Of a stretch of DNA of 24,042 nt, positions 15,615 to 22,849 are shown piece after piece. The notes below the pieces were generated by a model. That model saw only the letters and a list, made by a program, of their open reading frames with translations, was not told the DNA's origin and did no database searches. Every line of letters begins with the position of its first letter. Position 1 is the first letter of the stretch. The translations under genes were made by a program, and so were the position numbers. The DNA is from Nitrospirota bacterium (GTDB taxonomy: Bacteria; Nitrospirota_A; Leptospirillia; Leptospirillales; Leptospirillaceae), in NCBI GenBank assembly GCA_021838765.1, contig JAKCCY010000036.1:1-24042 (forward strand), in the 5' to 3' direction.

Positions 15615-16717
15615 CAGGTCGAATCCCCTTCAGGCAAAAAGATCCCCAAACTTTTTCTCCTGAGCAGCTTGTTGCTGCAAGGAAGTCTTTTGACTTTACC
15701 CAGGCCAGGGAATCCCTTTTAATCTGGTATGGTCATGTTGCCCGGAAACTCCCATGGAGAGATCCCATCACTCCTTACAGGGTCTGGGTATCGGAAATCA
15801 TGTTGCAGCAGACGGCCGTTTCGGTGGTTACTGGATATTTCGAGCGTTTTATGGCCCGATTCCCGACAGTGGAGTCTCTGGCCAGTGCTCCGGAGAGCGA
15901 TCTCCTGAAGCTCTGGGAAGGGCTGGGATATTATCAGCGGGCGAGGAACCTCCACCGTGCGGCGGGAAAGATCGTTGCTGCCGGCGATTTTCCCAGGACA
16001 AGGGATGAGTGGCATCTTCTGCCAGGTGTCGGGCCATCGACGGCAGGTGCGATCGCGTCGATTGCTTTCGGGGAACGGGAGCCGATCCTCGATGCGAATG
16101 TCCGGCGGGTGAACCGCCGTCTCCTCCATGTCATGGAACCACCGGAGAAACGCGACATCCTTGACCAGCTGTGGGCAATCTCGAGAGGTTTTGTCGCGTT
16201 GCCGGGAAGATCTCCCGGAGAGACCAATCAGGCACTCATGGAGCTTGGTGCGACGGTATGCAGGATCCGGGTGCCGTTGTGTCACGAGTGTCCTCTGTCG
16301 GGGTATTGCCTTACCTCCACTCTTTCTCTCGATCCCAATCTGCCGGCGATCAAAAAAAGCCCCAGGAAAAAGGTTTTCAGGACGGCCCTGGTGGGAGCTC
16401 CGGGGGATGATCTTGTCCTTGTCGTGCGTTCAGAAGGACGTTTTCTCGAAGGTCTCTGGGATTTTCCTGGGGAGGTTCTCGATGGAGAACCGGCTTTCCG
16501 GGGAGAGGGAAGGATTCTTGGACGGGTTTCCCATGTCTATACTCACATCGAGGAAGAGGTTCTGGTGGTTGAGGTTCCCGTGCCGGGAAAAGACTATCCA
16601 AATGCAAGATCTTTTTTCGGCATCGATGAAGCGAGGTCTGTCCCTTTGACGGGGGCGGCCAAAAAGATCTTGAAAATCCTTGAGAATGGGAAAAAGGGAG
16701 ACATCAGGCATGTCTGA
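15611..16717 (+). CDS. mutY: A/G-specific adenine DNA glycosylase MutY
   Basis: MutY removes adenine mispaired with 8-oxoguanine. Numbering from TTG 15611, the catalytic glutamate is Glu62 in VSEIMLQQT; the helix-hairpin-helix LPGVGPSTAGAIAS (137-150) has the MutY-typical serine; the catalytic aspartate is Asp161 in PILDANVRRV; and a [4Fe-4S] ligand set Cys217-X6-Cys-X2-Cys-X5-Cys233 follows. A C-terminal NUDIX-like 8-oxoG recognition domain (about 255-360) includes FLEGLWDFPG and a SHVYTH element. The frame is open back to ATG 15524, which would overlap folK by 91 bases. TTG 15611, overlapping the folK stop, gives a more normal length (368 residues) but is not certain. Confidence 0.93.
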   Translation: MTGRIPFRQKDPQTFSPEQLVAARKSFDFTQARESLLIWYGHVARKLPWRDPITPYRVWVSEIMLQQTAVSVVTGYFERFMARFPTVESLASAPESDLLKLWEGLGYYQRARNLHRAAGKIVAAGDFPRTRDEWHLLPGVGPSTAGAIASIAFGEREPILDANVRRVNRRLLHVMEPPEKRDILDQLWAISRGFVALPGRSPGETNQALMELGATVCRIRVPLCHECPLSGYCLTSTLSLDPNLPAIKKSPRKKVFRTALVGAPGDDLVLVVRSEGRFLEGLWDFPGEVLDGEPAFRGEGRILGRVSHVYTHIEEEVLVVEVPVPGKDYPNARSFFGIDEARSVPLTGAAKKILKILENGKKGDIRHV

Positions 16718-16747
16718 TCGTCTTCCACCCGTTCCGGGAGGTTTTTG

Positions 16748-17884
16748 ATGTTTTGGGGGAGAGAAATCCCCGGATCCTTTTCCCGTTTTTCAAGGAGAGT
16801 GAAATGGGCTTTGACAATGGCTTTGATGGGCATTTTTGTTTCCTGTCAGTCTCAGAGCCAGAGCTTTGTCTGGGTGGCGGGAAACATCCCTTCCGGTTCC
16901 CAGCCAACATCCGTTTCCTGTCCGGGACCCTCGACCTGCTTTGTGGTCGGACAAAATGGACTGATCCTCCTGACCCAGAATGGAGGGCTGACCTACACTC
17001 CTCTTGATTTTGTCAATGGAGGATTTGCCCTTGCCAACTTCAACCTGACCTCGATCAGCTGCCCTTCGACCCTTATTTGCTATATTGTCGGGAACCAGGG
17101 ACTGATCGCCCAGACGCTTGACGGTGGCTCGACTTTTCAGATCACAAACGAGACGGTCAATGGAAATCTGACACTGAATTCGGTGGCCTGCCAGACGGTA
17201 ACGACCCCGGCCTGTGTTGCTGTAGGCAGTAACAATTCGATGTACGTTCTTCCGATCCTTGCAGGGGCATGGGCACCTGTCCTTAACTCCCAGTCGTCCG
17301 GTGTGGGGCCGGCCAACTATGGACAGGTCGCCCTTTCCGGTTCGACAATCCTGATTTCCGCCCAGACGACGACAGGCCAGGGTGTTCCGGGTCTGGTTGT
17401 TTCTTCTGATGGAGGTGTGACGTTCCAGTTTTCTCCCATTTCACAGACAGAAGCTCCACAGGGCATCAGCGGGGTGGCCTGCCAGCTCTCTGGAACCTGC
17501 ATTGCCGTTGGTCCCGGGGCCGTTCTCCAGGGGCAGCTGTCTGTTCTGTCCTGGTATCCGGTGGTTATTCCCCAGAACGTTTCCCAGCAGGAAGAATTCC
17601 TGGAGGAGGTTTTTCCTGATCCTTCCGGAAGTTTCTGGTTGACAGGGTCATCCGGAACACTTGTCTATCTTTCGAACGGACTTTCCCAGACATCCACAGG
17701 AAATGCTCTCTGGACATTTGAGCCGCAGACACTTCCCGGATCGGGCATTGCCGATACAGTCGGAAGTGTTGGTTGTTCCGGGGATTATTCCTGCATATCC
17801 GCAGTCTATTCTCTCTCGGAAAATGGTGCGGCCTATGAAACCGGTGCCCAGATTTCAGGGCAGTCCGGACTTCAGGTCCAGTAG
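16748..17884 (+). CDS. Secreted lipoprotein with Cys-paired beta-propeller-like (BNR/Ycf48-type) repeats
   Basis: A 378-residue exported protein. A basic N-region and hydrophobic core (KWALTMALMGIFVSC) end in a plausible lipobox with Cys33. The rest is made of repeats of the form SxxCPxxxxCxxVGxxGxIxxTxDGGxT: SVSCPGPSTCFVVGQNG, SISCPSTLICYIVGNQG, a SVACQ...ACVAVG unit, GVACQLSGTCIAVG and SVGCSGDYSCISAV. These resemble BNR/Ycf48-like beta-propeller blades with a cysteine pair in each blade, likely forming disulphides outside the cytoplasm. ATG 16748 has GGGAGG about 5 bases upstream. It follows mutY by 30 bases but is not functionally related. A binding or assembly scaffold is plausible; the ligand is unknown. 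Confidence 0.82.
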   Translation: MFWGREIPGSFSRFSRRVKWALTMALMGIFVSCQSQSQSFVWVAGNIPSGSQPTSVSCPGPSTCFVVGQNGLILLTQNGGLTYTPLDFVNGGFALANFNLTSISCPSTLICYIVGNQGLIAQTLDGGSTFQITNETVNGNLTLNSVACQTVTTPACVAVGSNNSMYVLPILAGAWAPVLNSQSSGVGPANYGQVALSGSTILISAQTTTGQGVPGLVVSSDGGVTFQFSPISQTEAPQGISGVACQLSGTCIAVGPGAVLQGQLSVLSWYPVVIPQNVSQQEEFLEEVFPDPSGSFWLTGSSGTLVYLSNGLSQTSTGNALWTFEPQTLPGSGIADTVGSVGCSGDYSCISAVYSLSENGAAYETGAQISGQSGLQVQ

Positions 17885-17887
17885 AAG

Positions 17888-17917
17888 TTGCAAAAATGCC
17901 TTGGGTGTTCGTATGCT
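17888..17917 (+). promoter_or_regulatory. Possible sigma-70 promoter for the DUF3332 gene
   Basis: TTGCAA (17888-17893) and TATGCT (17912-17917) are separated by 18 bases, each matching four of six consensus bases. It would start transcription about 60 bases before the next gene. The match is moderate and unsupported by other evidence. Confidence 0.28.
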
Positions 17918-17945
17918 TGGTAGGGTTTTAATCCCGGAGCACTTT

Positions 17946-17960
17946 GTCCGGAGTCCGGAC
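17946..17960 (+). repeat. Short inverted/direct repeat, possible operator
   Basis: GTCCGG and CCGGAC flank AGT, and the same stretch can be read as the tandem GTCCGGA-GTCCGGA. It lies between the possible promoter and the DUF3332 start, where a regulator or RNA hairpin could act. It may be chance in GC-rich sequence. Confidence 0.3.
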
Positions 17961-17984
17961 ACAATTCAATGCGAAGGAGAGACA

Positions 17985-18527
17985 ATGTTCAATAAGGCTA
18001 AAACATGGATTTCCGCAACAATGCTTGTTGTTTTTATGGGAGTGCTTTCCGGCTGCTACGGGCAGTACGCGCTGGTTCATCTTCTGTATAAATCCAACGG
18101 GACAATCGAGAACAAGTGGGCCAGATCCGGTGTCAATGCCCTCTTGATCATTTTTCCAGTCTATGCAATCGCCGGGTTGGGTGATGTGATCATCTTCAAT
18201 ACGATCGAGTTCTGGACCGGAAAAAATCCGATCACGAATTCTCCTTCTGTTGCCGGGAAGGCCGATATTCCGCAAAATGGGATGAGGGCGGAGACAACCA
18301 AGTCCGGAAACCATGTTGTTCTGGCATGGCATTACAATCAGTCGAGAAAATCCCTTGTTGCCCTGTCGGTTACAAAATCTCCTTCAGGAGCTCCTGTCGT
18401 CAAGCTTTATCGGTCTCATTCCGTTGATTCCCAGGTGATGGGAGCCGGGGCCCATGTCACGGAGACCACCTTCAACGCGGGACATATGTCCTCAAGGGTT
18501 GTCACGGGACTGCCCGGAACGATCTAG
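17985..18527 (+). CDS. DUF3332-family lipoprotein
   Basis: A 180-residue protein with a lipoprotein signal peptide (hydrophobic core MLVVFMGVLSGC, lipobox VLSGC with Cys24). The first half, CYGQYALVHLLYKSNGTIEN and then KW, followed by a hydrophobic helix NALLIIFPVYAIAGLGDVII and NTIEFWTGKNPI, matches what I recall of the DUF3332 family in Gram-negative bacteria. The second half is more variable and possibly beta-rich. Function is unknown. ATG 17985 is preceded by AAGGAGAG (17974-17981). The open frame extends far upstream through the previous gene, but that part is a shadow. A strong terminator follows 32 bases after the stop. Confidence 0.82.
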   Translation: MFNKAKTWISATMLVVFMGVLSGCYGQYALVHLLYKSNGTIENKWARSGVNALLIIFPVYAIAGLGDVIIFNTIEFWTGKNPITNSPSVAGKADIPQNGMRAETTKSGNHVVLAWHYNQSRKSLVALSVTKSPSGAPVVKLYRSHSVDSQVMGAGAHVTETTFNAGHMSSRVVTGLPGTI

Positions 18528-18559
18528 TTTCTGTTGTCTGTTTGGTTTTTCAGAACAGG

Positions 18560-18583
18560 AAGGGGGCTGTTGCCCCCTTTTTT
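18560..18583 (+). terminator. Intrinsic transcription terminator
   Basis: AAGGGGGC / GCCCCCTT arms around a TGTT loop, followed by a T-run: a textbook rho-independent terminator for the DUF3332 gene. It also lies directly at the 3' end of the convergent - strand operon and so separates the two transcription units. Confidence 0.9.
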
Positions 18584-18870
18584 CACTCTTCAGAATGATG
18601 GGAATCACCCGGCTGAGAGGCTGTCAGCGTATTGATGAAGGCTTCCCATCCGGCTTTGAGTGCCTTTTTGGTTTGATGCTCTGTCTGGACCATTTCTGTT
18701 CGGATTTCTCCGTCCCGGATATCGTCGATTGTCTCCCGGACAAGGGATTTCGCTTTTTTGCGGGCATCGGGAAGGAGCAGTACCACGGCTGCTGCTCCGG
18801 CCAATGTTCCTGCAACAAAGAACAGCAGGGCGTGGGAAGAGGGGTTCTGCACATCGGTTTTTTCGCTCAA
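18583..18870 (-). CDS. YtxH-like small membrane protein
   Basis: A 95-residue product with one N-terminal TM helix (about 14-33, ALLFFVAGTLAGAAAVVLLL). After it comes the basic PDARKKAKSLV element typical of YtxH-domain (general-stress, gas-vesicle-like) proteins, then an amphipathic helical tail. The start is TTG at 18870-18868 with AAAGGAG seven bases before it. That TTG overlaps the TGA of the upstream DUF948-like gene (TTGA), so translation is probably coupled. YtxH and DUF948 proteins often occur as neighbours, which supports both calls. The role is likely in envelope or stress physiology, but not known. Confidence 0.78.
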   Translation of the reverse strand: MSEKTDVQNPSSHALLFFVAGTLAGAAAVVLLLPDARKKAKSLVRETIDDIRDGEIRTEMVQTEHQTKKALKAGWEAFINTLTASQPGDSHHSEE

Positions 18871-19295
18871 CGGTTTTCTCCTTTATGGTCCTGGTTCGTT
18901 GGAGATTGTTGCCCTTCGGGATGCCTGTAGGCCCTGAGGGCATTTTTAAGGGCGTTGCCGATTGTTGTTGCCTTCTGAATCATGTTTCCAATCGACGAGA
19001 CACGGCTGAAAATGGAAAAAAGATGTTCGGCCGCCGATCTGTCGAGACCTTCTTTGATGGATTCGATCCAGTGGGTTACCCTTTCTGTATCCCGGAGAAT
19101 CCCTGAAAGATGATGGAGCACAGGGAGCGATGAGCGGGAAAGCTCCTTCGTGGCGGTCTCAAGCGTTGAAAGAAAGACAATGATCCGGTAGATGAGGATG
19201 GCTGTCATGACCAAAAAAATTGCCACGCCAATGAGGATGCCTTCTTCGAATAAGCTCAGTCCGGATGGAGTTGCGTGGATGGGTGCTGTGGTCAT
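18867..19295 (-). CDS. DUF948-like membrane protein
   Basis: A 142-residue protein with an N-terminal TM helix (about 15-38, EEGILIGVAIFLVMTAILIYRIIVF less its ends). A long amphipathic/coiled-coil helix follows (STLETATKELSRSSLPVLHHLSG and onwards), the layout of DUF948 proteins. The C-terminus is polar (RHPEGQQSPTNQD). ATG 19295 was chosen because AGGGAGGAT lies just upstream; the frame is open to 19346, but that start has no comparable site. It is the first gene of a two-gene operon with the YtxH-like gene, divergent from the ABC transporter genes. Confidence 0.72.
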   Translation of the reverse strand: MTTAPIHATPSGLSLFEEGILIGVAIFLVMTAILIYRIIVFLSTLETATKELSRSSLPVLHHLSGILRDTERVTHWIESIKEGLDRSAAEHLFSIFSRVSSIGNMIQKATTIGNALKNALRAYRHPEGQQSPTNQDHKGENR

Positions 19296-19336
19296 GAATC
19301 CTCCCTGGTTCAGGGTTTTTGTGGGAACGATATTCG

Positions 19337-19365
19337 ATTCTTCCATGATTGGGGATCTAAATCAA
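19337..19365 (-). promoter_or_regulatory. Possible promoter of the DUF948/YtxH operon
   Basis: Reading the - strand, TTGATT (19365-19360) and AAGAAT (19342-19337) are separated by exactly 17 bases, each matching four of six sigma-70 consensus bases. Transcription would start near 19330, giving a leader of about 35 bases. Confidence 0.33.
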
Positions 19366-19414
19366 TTTGGCAGGATAAAGGGCAGGAAGATTCTTCACCG
19401 TTTTTTCTCCGGGA

Positions 19415-21145
19415 ATGACTCTTTTGTCCTCTAGAACCCGCTCAAATACTGTATTGGCAGGATCCCTCCTTGTCCTGACGTTGCTGATCTGGCTTCTGTT
19501 CCGGCACCATATTCTCCTTCAGGGCGGAACGATTGAAAAAGCAGAGATATCGGCCCTGCCAAGAGATCTTGGCCTCTCAGTCCTGAGACTCCTTGGCGGC
19601 TATCTGATTTCCCTGGTTTTTGCCTATTGCTATGGTCTTGCAACGGCAATGACCTCCTGGGGTGAACGCTATCTCCTTCCCGTTCTTGATATCCTGCAGT
19701 CAATCCCCATCCTTGGATTTTTTCCGGCGGTGGTTTTTGTTCTTGCGCACCTTTTTACGAATCCCGTGCATGGGGTTGAGCTTGCGAGTATGGTCCTGAT
19801 TGCAACGAGCATGGCCTGGAACATGGCGTTTGCCGTGTTCGAGTCTATCAGGACCGCTCCCCACGAATTTTCCGAACTGATGAGACAGATGCAGGCTCCC
19901 TGGTGGATCCGGCTGTCCCGTTATCTGATTCCGGTGACGATTCCGAAAATGGTTTACAATTCCATCCTGTCATGGGCACAGGGCTGGTATTTCCTGATTG
20001 CCTGCGAAATGATCTCTCTTGGTTCGGTTCACTACCAGCTTCAGGGTTTGGGAAGCTTTCTTGTTTCGGCAACCGCATCGGGAAGCATGGGGCTTGCAAC
20101 GCTGGGAATATTGACCCTGATCGTATCTGTTATCCTGTTTGATTTTTTCCTTTTTCGCCCTGTTATGGTCTGGTCGGAACGTTTCAGGATCGAGCAGAAT
20201 TCTTCATCGGTTGAAAGGGTTGAATCTCCTTTCCGGGACTTTCTCCTGGGTGCTCCGGTTCTCGAAGGTGCACGAGAGTTTTTCGGAAAGCTGTCCTCCC
20301 GTTTTTTCAGTTATCTGGACCGCGGTTTTTTTTGGCTTGAGTCCTATGGAAAAAAAGTGGGAAAGCAATCTCCCGGGGGCAGCAAGTTCCTCTCCAGGGT
20401 GGTGCAGGTCCTTTTTATGGCGCTACTGGGTTTTCTGGGAGCAATGGCGATGCGTTCCCTGGCCAGGGAGATTTCTCTGGGGATTCCATGGAAAGCCCTC
20501 TCGGAGCTTCCCATGGATCTCCTCTTTTCCATCTTCAGGCTCATGGCAGGCTACGCCCTCTCCCTCTTGTGGACGGTTCCTCTGGCCTATATGGTTTTTC
20601 GGTTCCCGAAGCTCCACCGGACTGTCATGCCGGTGGCCCAGATCATGGCATCGGTTCCTGCAACGGCCCTTTTCCCTTTTATTATCGTGCTGGTTGTCCG
20701 GACAACGGACAGCATGAATCTGGCATCGATTATCCTTTTGCTGTCGGGAATGCAGTGGTACCTTCTGTTCAATCTTCTGGCAGGAGTCGGCTCATTCCCT
20801 GCCGAGATGAGGGAAGTGTCCCAGACGCTTGGTCTTTCCGGAATGCTTTTTGTCCGGAAGGTGTTTCTGCCGTTTCTGTACCCTTCCCTGCTGACCGGTT
20901 CGATCACGGCATTTGGCGGAGGGTGGAACGCATTGATCGTGGCTGAATATGTGGTGTATGACAATAAGGACTATGGTGTGAGGGGGATCGGGGCTTTTCT
21001 TGATCGCGCAACGTATCATTCGGGAAACGAGATTCTGGTAGTCTCATCCCTTTTATTGATGACTGGGGTGGTTGTTATGCTGAATCGCCTCTTCTGGACA
21101 CCGCTTTATGAGCGGGTTACCAACAAATATGGTTACCATGGCTGA
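19415..21145 (+). CDS. NitT/TauT-type ABC transporter permease, two permease domains fused
   Basis: The 576-residue membrane protein contains two tandem BPD_transp_1-type permease domains. Domain 1 (about 55-250) has DILQSIPILGFFPAVVFVLA and an EAA-like loop EFSELMRQMQAPWWIRLSRY. Domain 2 (about 335-570) has a matching IMASVPATALFPFIIVLVV and EMREVSQTLGLSGMLFVRKV. A polar linker at about 250-310 joins them. The nitrate/sulfonate/taurine family normally uses two copies of a single-domain permease, so this fusion provides both halves in one chain. The ATPase gene overlaps its 3' end. No periplasmic binding protein is nearby, so the substrate cannot be named. The start ATG 19415 has a weak ribosome site. 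Confidence 0.9.
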   Translation: MTLLSSRTRSNTVLAGSLLVLTLLIWLLFRHHILLQGGTIEKAEISALPRDLGLSVLRLLGGYLISLVFAYCYGLATAMTSWGERYLLPVLDILQSIPILGFFPAVVFVLAHLFTNPVHGVELASMVLIATSMAWNMAFAVFESIRTAPHEFSELMRQMQAPWWIRLSRYLIPVTIPKMVYNSILSWAQGWYFLIACEMISLGSVHYQLQGLGSFLVSATASGSMGLATLGILTLIVSVILFDFFLFRPVMVWSERFRIEQNSSSVERVESPFRDFLLGAPVLEGAREFFGKLSSRFFSYLDRGFFWLESYGKKVGKQSPGGSKFLSRVVQVLFMALLGFLGAMAMRSLAREISLGIPWKALSELPMDLLFSIFRLMAGYALSLLWTVPLAYMVFRFPKLHRTVMPVAQIMASVPATALFPFIIVLVVRTTDSMNLASIILLLSGMQWYLLFNLLAGVGSFPAEMREVSQTLGLSGMLFVRKVFLPFLYPSLLTGSITAFGGGWNALIVAEYVVYDNKDYGVRGIGAFLDRATYHSGNEILVVSSLLLMTGVVVMLNRLFWTPLYERVTNKYGYHG

Positions 21146-21893
21146 ACCATTTCTGGAACTTTCCATGATTTCCCAGGAGTTTCTGGAGGAGGGCCGAAAC
21201 AATCAGGCGATACAGGACCTGTCCCTTTCCATTTCGGAAGGTGAGTTTGTTTCCATTGTGGGACCTTCCGGGTGTGGAAAGAGTACTCTCTTAAGGATCC
21301 TTCAGGGGTTGATCCGTCCCACCCGTGGTGAGGTCCTCTACAGGGGGCGTCCCTGTGAGGGTGTCAATGGAGACATGGGAATGGTTTTTCAGGGCTTTGC
21401 CCTGTTCCCATGGATGACCGTTCGGGAAAATGTCGGGATCGGCCTTGTCGCCCAGGGGCTTCCCGGGCAGGAGATCGATCGCAGTGTCGCCTTCTATATC
21501 GACAAGGTTGGTCTTGAGGGATACGAGGAGGCTTATCCAAGGGAGCTGTCCGGTGGAATGAAACAGAGGGTCGGGATTGCCCGGGCCCTTTGCATGGAGC
21601 CGGCCATCCTTTTGATGGACGAGCCGTTTTCCAACCTTGATGCCCTGACGAGCCTCACCTTAAGGGACGAGGTTCTGATGCTCTGGCAGGATCCGGAGAT
21701 GTCCGTTCGAACCATTGTCATGGTAACCCATATTATTGAGGAGGCGATCCTGATGTCAGACAGGGTTGTTGTTCTCTCAAGAAGGCCAACCCATGTTGTG
21801 GAAGAGATCCCGGTCGATCTCCGGCGTCCGAGGGATCGCCGTCATCCTGATTTCGACCGGCTTTCAGACCGGATCTTTTCCCTGATTTCCTGA
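21138..21893 (+). CDS. NitT/TauT-type ABC transporter ATP-binding protein
   Basis: The 251-residue ATPase drives the fused permease upstream. Visible motifs are Walker A GPSGCGKST (42-50), Q-loop VFQGFALFPW, ABC signature LSGGMKQR (137-144), Walker B ILLMDEPF with Glu162, D-loop SNLDALT and switch His198 in VTHIIEEA. The downstream RRPTHVVEEIPVDL segment is typical of the nitrate/sulfonate branch. ATG 21138 overlaps the permease stop by 8 bases, indicating coupled translation; in-frame ATGs at 21108 and 21129 are alternatives. In many genomes this ATPase branch carries a C-terminal AAA-associated domain; here that domain is encoded by the separate next gene. Confidence 0.93.
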   Translation: MAEPFLELSMISQEFLEEGRNNQAIQDLSLSISEGEFVSIVGPSGCGKSTLLRILQGLIRPTRGEVLYRGRPCEGVNGDMGMVFQGFALFPWMTVRENVGIGLVAQGLPGQEIDRSVAFYIDKVGLEGYEEAYPRELSGGMKQRVGIARALCMEPAILLMDEPFSNLDALTSLTLRDEVLMLWQDPEMSVRTIVMVTHIIEEAILMSDRVVVLSRRPTHVVEEIPVDLRRPRDRRHPDFDRLSDRIFSLIS

Positions 21894-21997
21894 ACGTTTT
21901 TGGGACTGGTTTCGTGCCGGTTTGCTGGAAGCGTCCCGGAGGAGACTGATCATCCTCAATCGGGATGTATGACTTTATCTTTATTGAAGGAGGGTAT

Positions 21998-22477
21998 ATG
22001 GAAGGAGATCCCGATTCGCATCCGGGAATGAGTCGAATCGTAGGGTTGTTAAAAGTTCTCGATCAGAATGGAGGGGAGGAAGATCTTTATCAGCTGGGCG
22101 TCGATCTTCATCTCGAGCTTGGGGAGGAATTGCAGCTTGTTCGGGCGGCGGAGTCTCTGGGCTTTGTCCTGACTCCTGGCTCGGCGATTGTTTTGACAGA
22201 CCTCGGCCGGGCTTTGATTGGTGCCGATATCAACGGGAGAAAAAAGCTCTTCAGGGAAAGAATCCTGACACTTCCTCTTTTCCAGATGGTTGCAAAATGG
22301 CTGGAAGAGGAAAAGGAAGGCTTGCCTGCGGATGAGGTTCGCCAGCGCATAGCGGAGGCCTTTCCCGGAGAAGATCCTCATATGAGCTTCCTGCTGTTGG
22401 TGAACTGGGGGCGTTATGCGGAACTTTTCGGCTATCGGGCGGACCGGGAGGAAATTTATCTCGATGTGGGAGACTAG
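21998..22477 (+). CDS. AAA-associated C-terminal domain protein (stand-alone)
   Basis: A 159-residue soluble protein that resembles the AAA-associated C-terminal domain (AAA_assoc_C) usually fused behind NitT-type ATPases: MSRIVGLLKVLDQNGGEEDL, DLHLELGEELQLVRAAESLG, VLTDLGRALIGADINGRKKL, and a winged-helix-like end GRYAELFGYRADREEIYL. It probably modulates the ATPase encoded just upstream, in trans. The frame is open to ATG 21965, but AAGGAGG (21987-21993) points to ATG 21998. The 104 bases between the ATPase stop and this start contain no other gene. I see no sign that a frameshift split a fused gene, since the domain has its own ribosome site. Confidence 0.8.
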   Translation: MEGDPDSHPGMSRIVGLLKVLDQNGGEEDLYQLGVDLHLELGEELQLVRAAESLGFVLTPGSAIVLTDLGRALIGADINGRKKLFRERILTLPLFQMVAKWLEEEKEGLPADEVRQRIAEAFPGEDPHMSFLLLVNWGRYAELFGYRADREEIYLDVGD

Positions 22478-22517
22478 CGTCTTGCTGGTCATCAATTAAA
22501 AAAAGTTGTAGAGAGAA

Positions 22518-22543
22518 CCCCCGACGGCTCCATTTTGCCGGGG
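22518..22543. terminator. Possible hairpin between convergent genes
   Basis: CCC-GA-CGGC pairs with GCCG-GGG across an eight-base loop, with a two-base bulge. On the - strand a run of seven T (22504-22498) lies about 13 bases beyond it, so a weak terminator of the small - strand gene is possible; on the + strand no T-run follows closely. Confidence 0.35.
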
Positions 22544-22565
22544 AGTCTGGACCGTGATTTTTCTG

Positions 22566-22802
22566 CTAGGATATTTCCCCGTCCATTTTTTTTCGTTCGG
22601 ACTTCAGAAAGTCGATTTTTTTTTCAAGAGCCAGGATCTCTTCATCAAGCTGTTTCTTTCTTATGTGGAGTGGTGGCAGTTCCGCCTTCTGGCGAATTCG
22701 GGCCTGCTTCCTGTCCCTTGCCCAAAAAATGATTCCGGCTATTGTTACGAGAGAAAGAATAACCGTTGCTGCCGTAAACATGCGAAACAGATCATTATCC
22801 AT
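22566..22802 (-). CDS. Small membrane protein with C-terminal coiled coil, hypothetical
   Basis: A 78-residue product with one TM helix (about 7-28, RMFTAATVILSLVTIAGIIFW), a basic stop-transfer region (ARDRKQARIRQK) and a coiled-coil tail (KKQLDEEILALEKKIDFLKS). A GGGAG sequence lies about 6 bases before the ATG on the - strand. It is divergent from dprA and convergent with the transporter operon. I do not recognise the family; the overall plan (short anchor plus coiled coil) is common among small envelope or phage-shock-like proteins, but no such function is claimed. The TM and coiled-coil pattern makes a chance open frame unlikely. Confidence 0.62.
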   Translation of the reverse strand: MDNDLFRMFTAATVILSLVTIAGIIFWARDRKQARIRQKAELPPLHIRKKQLDEEILALEKKIDFLKSERKKMDGEIS

Positions 22803-22849
22803 GCTGGTCTCCCGAAGTGCGGCATTGATTTTTTGAAAAATACTTGATT

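Noticed and set aside
17661..17984. Upstream extension of the DUF3332 open frame into the beta-propeller gene
   Set aside because: The extension overlaps a real gene in another frame; the signal peptide and ribosome site place the start at 17985.
19359..19378. TAAA...GGATAAA as a sigma-28 promoter for the ABC transporter genes
   Set aside because: The spacing between the two elements is about 10-11 bases instead of 15, and the -10 match is partial.
22554..22847. 97-codon + strand open frame opposite the small coiled-coil membrane protein
   Set aside because: The - strand frame has a clear TM helix, coiled coil and ribosome site; the + strand frame has an irregular Phe/Cys-rich composition and no ribosome site.
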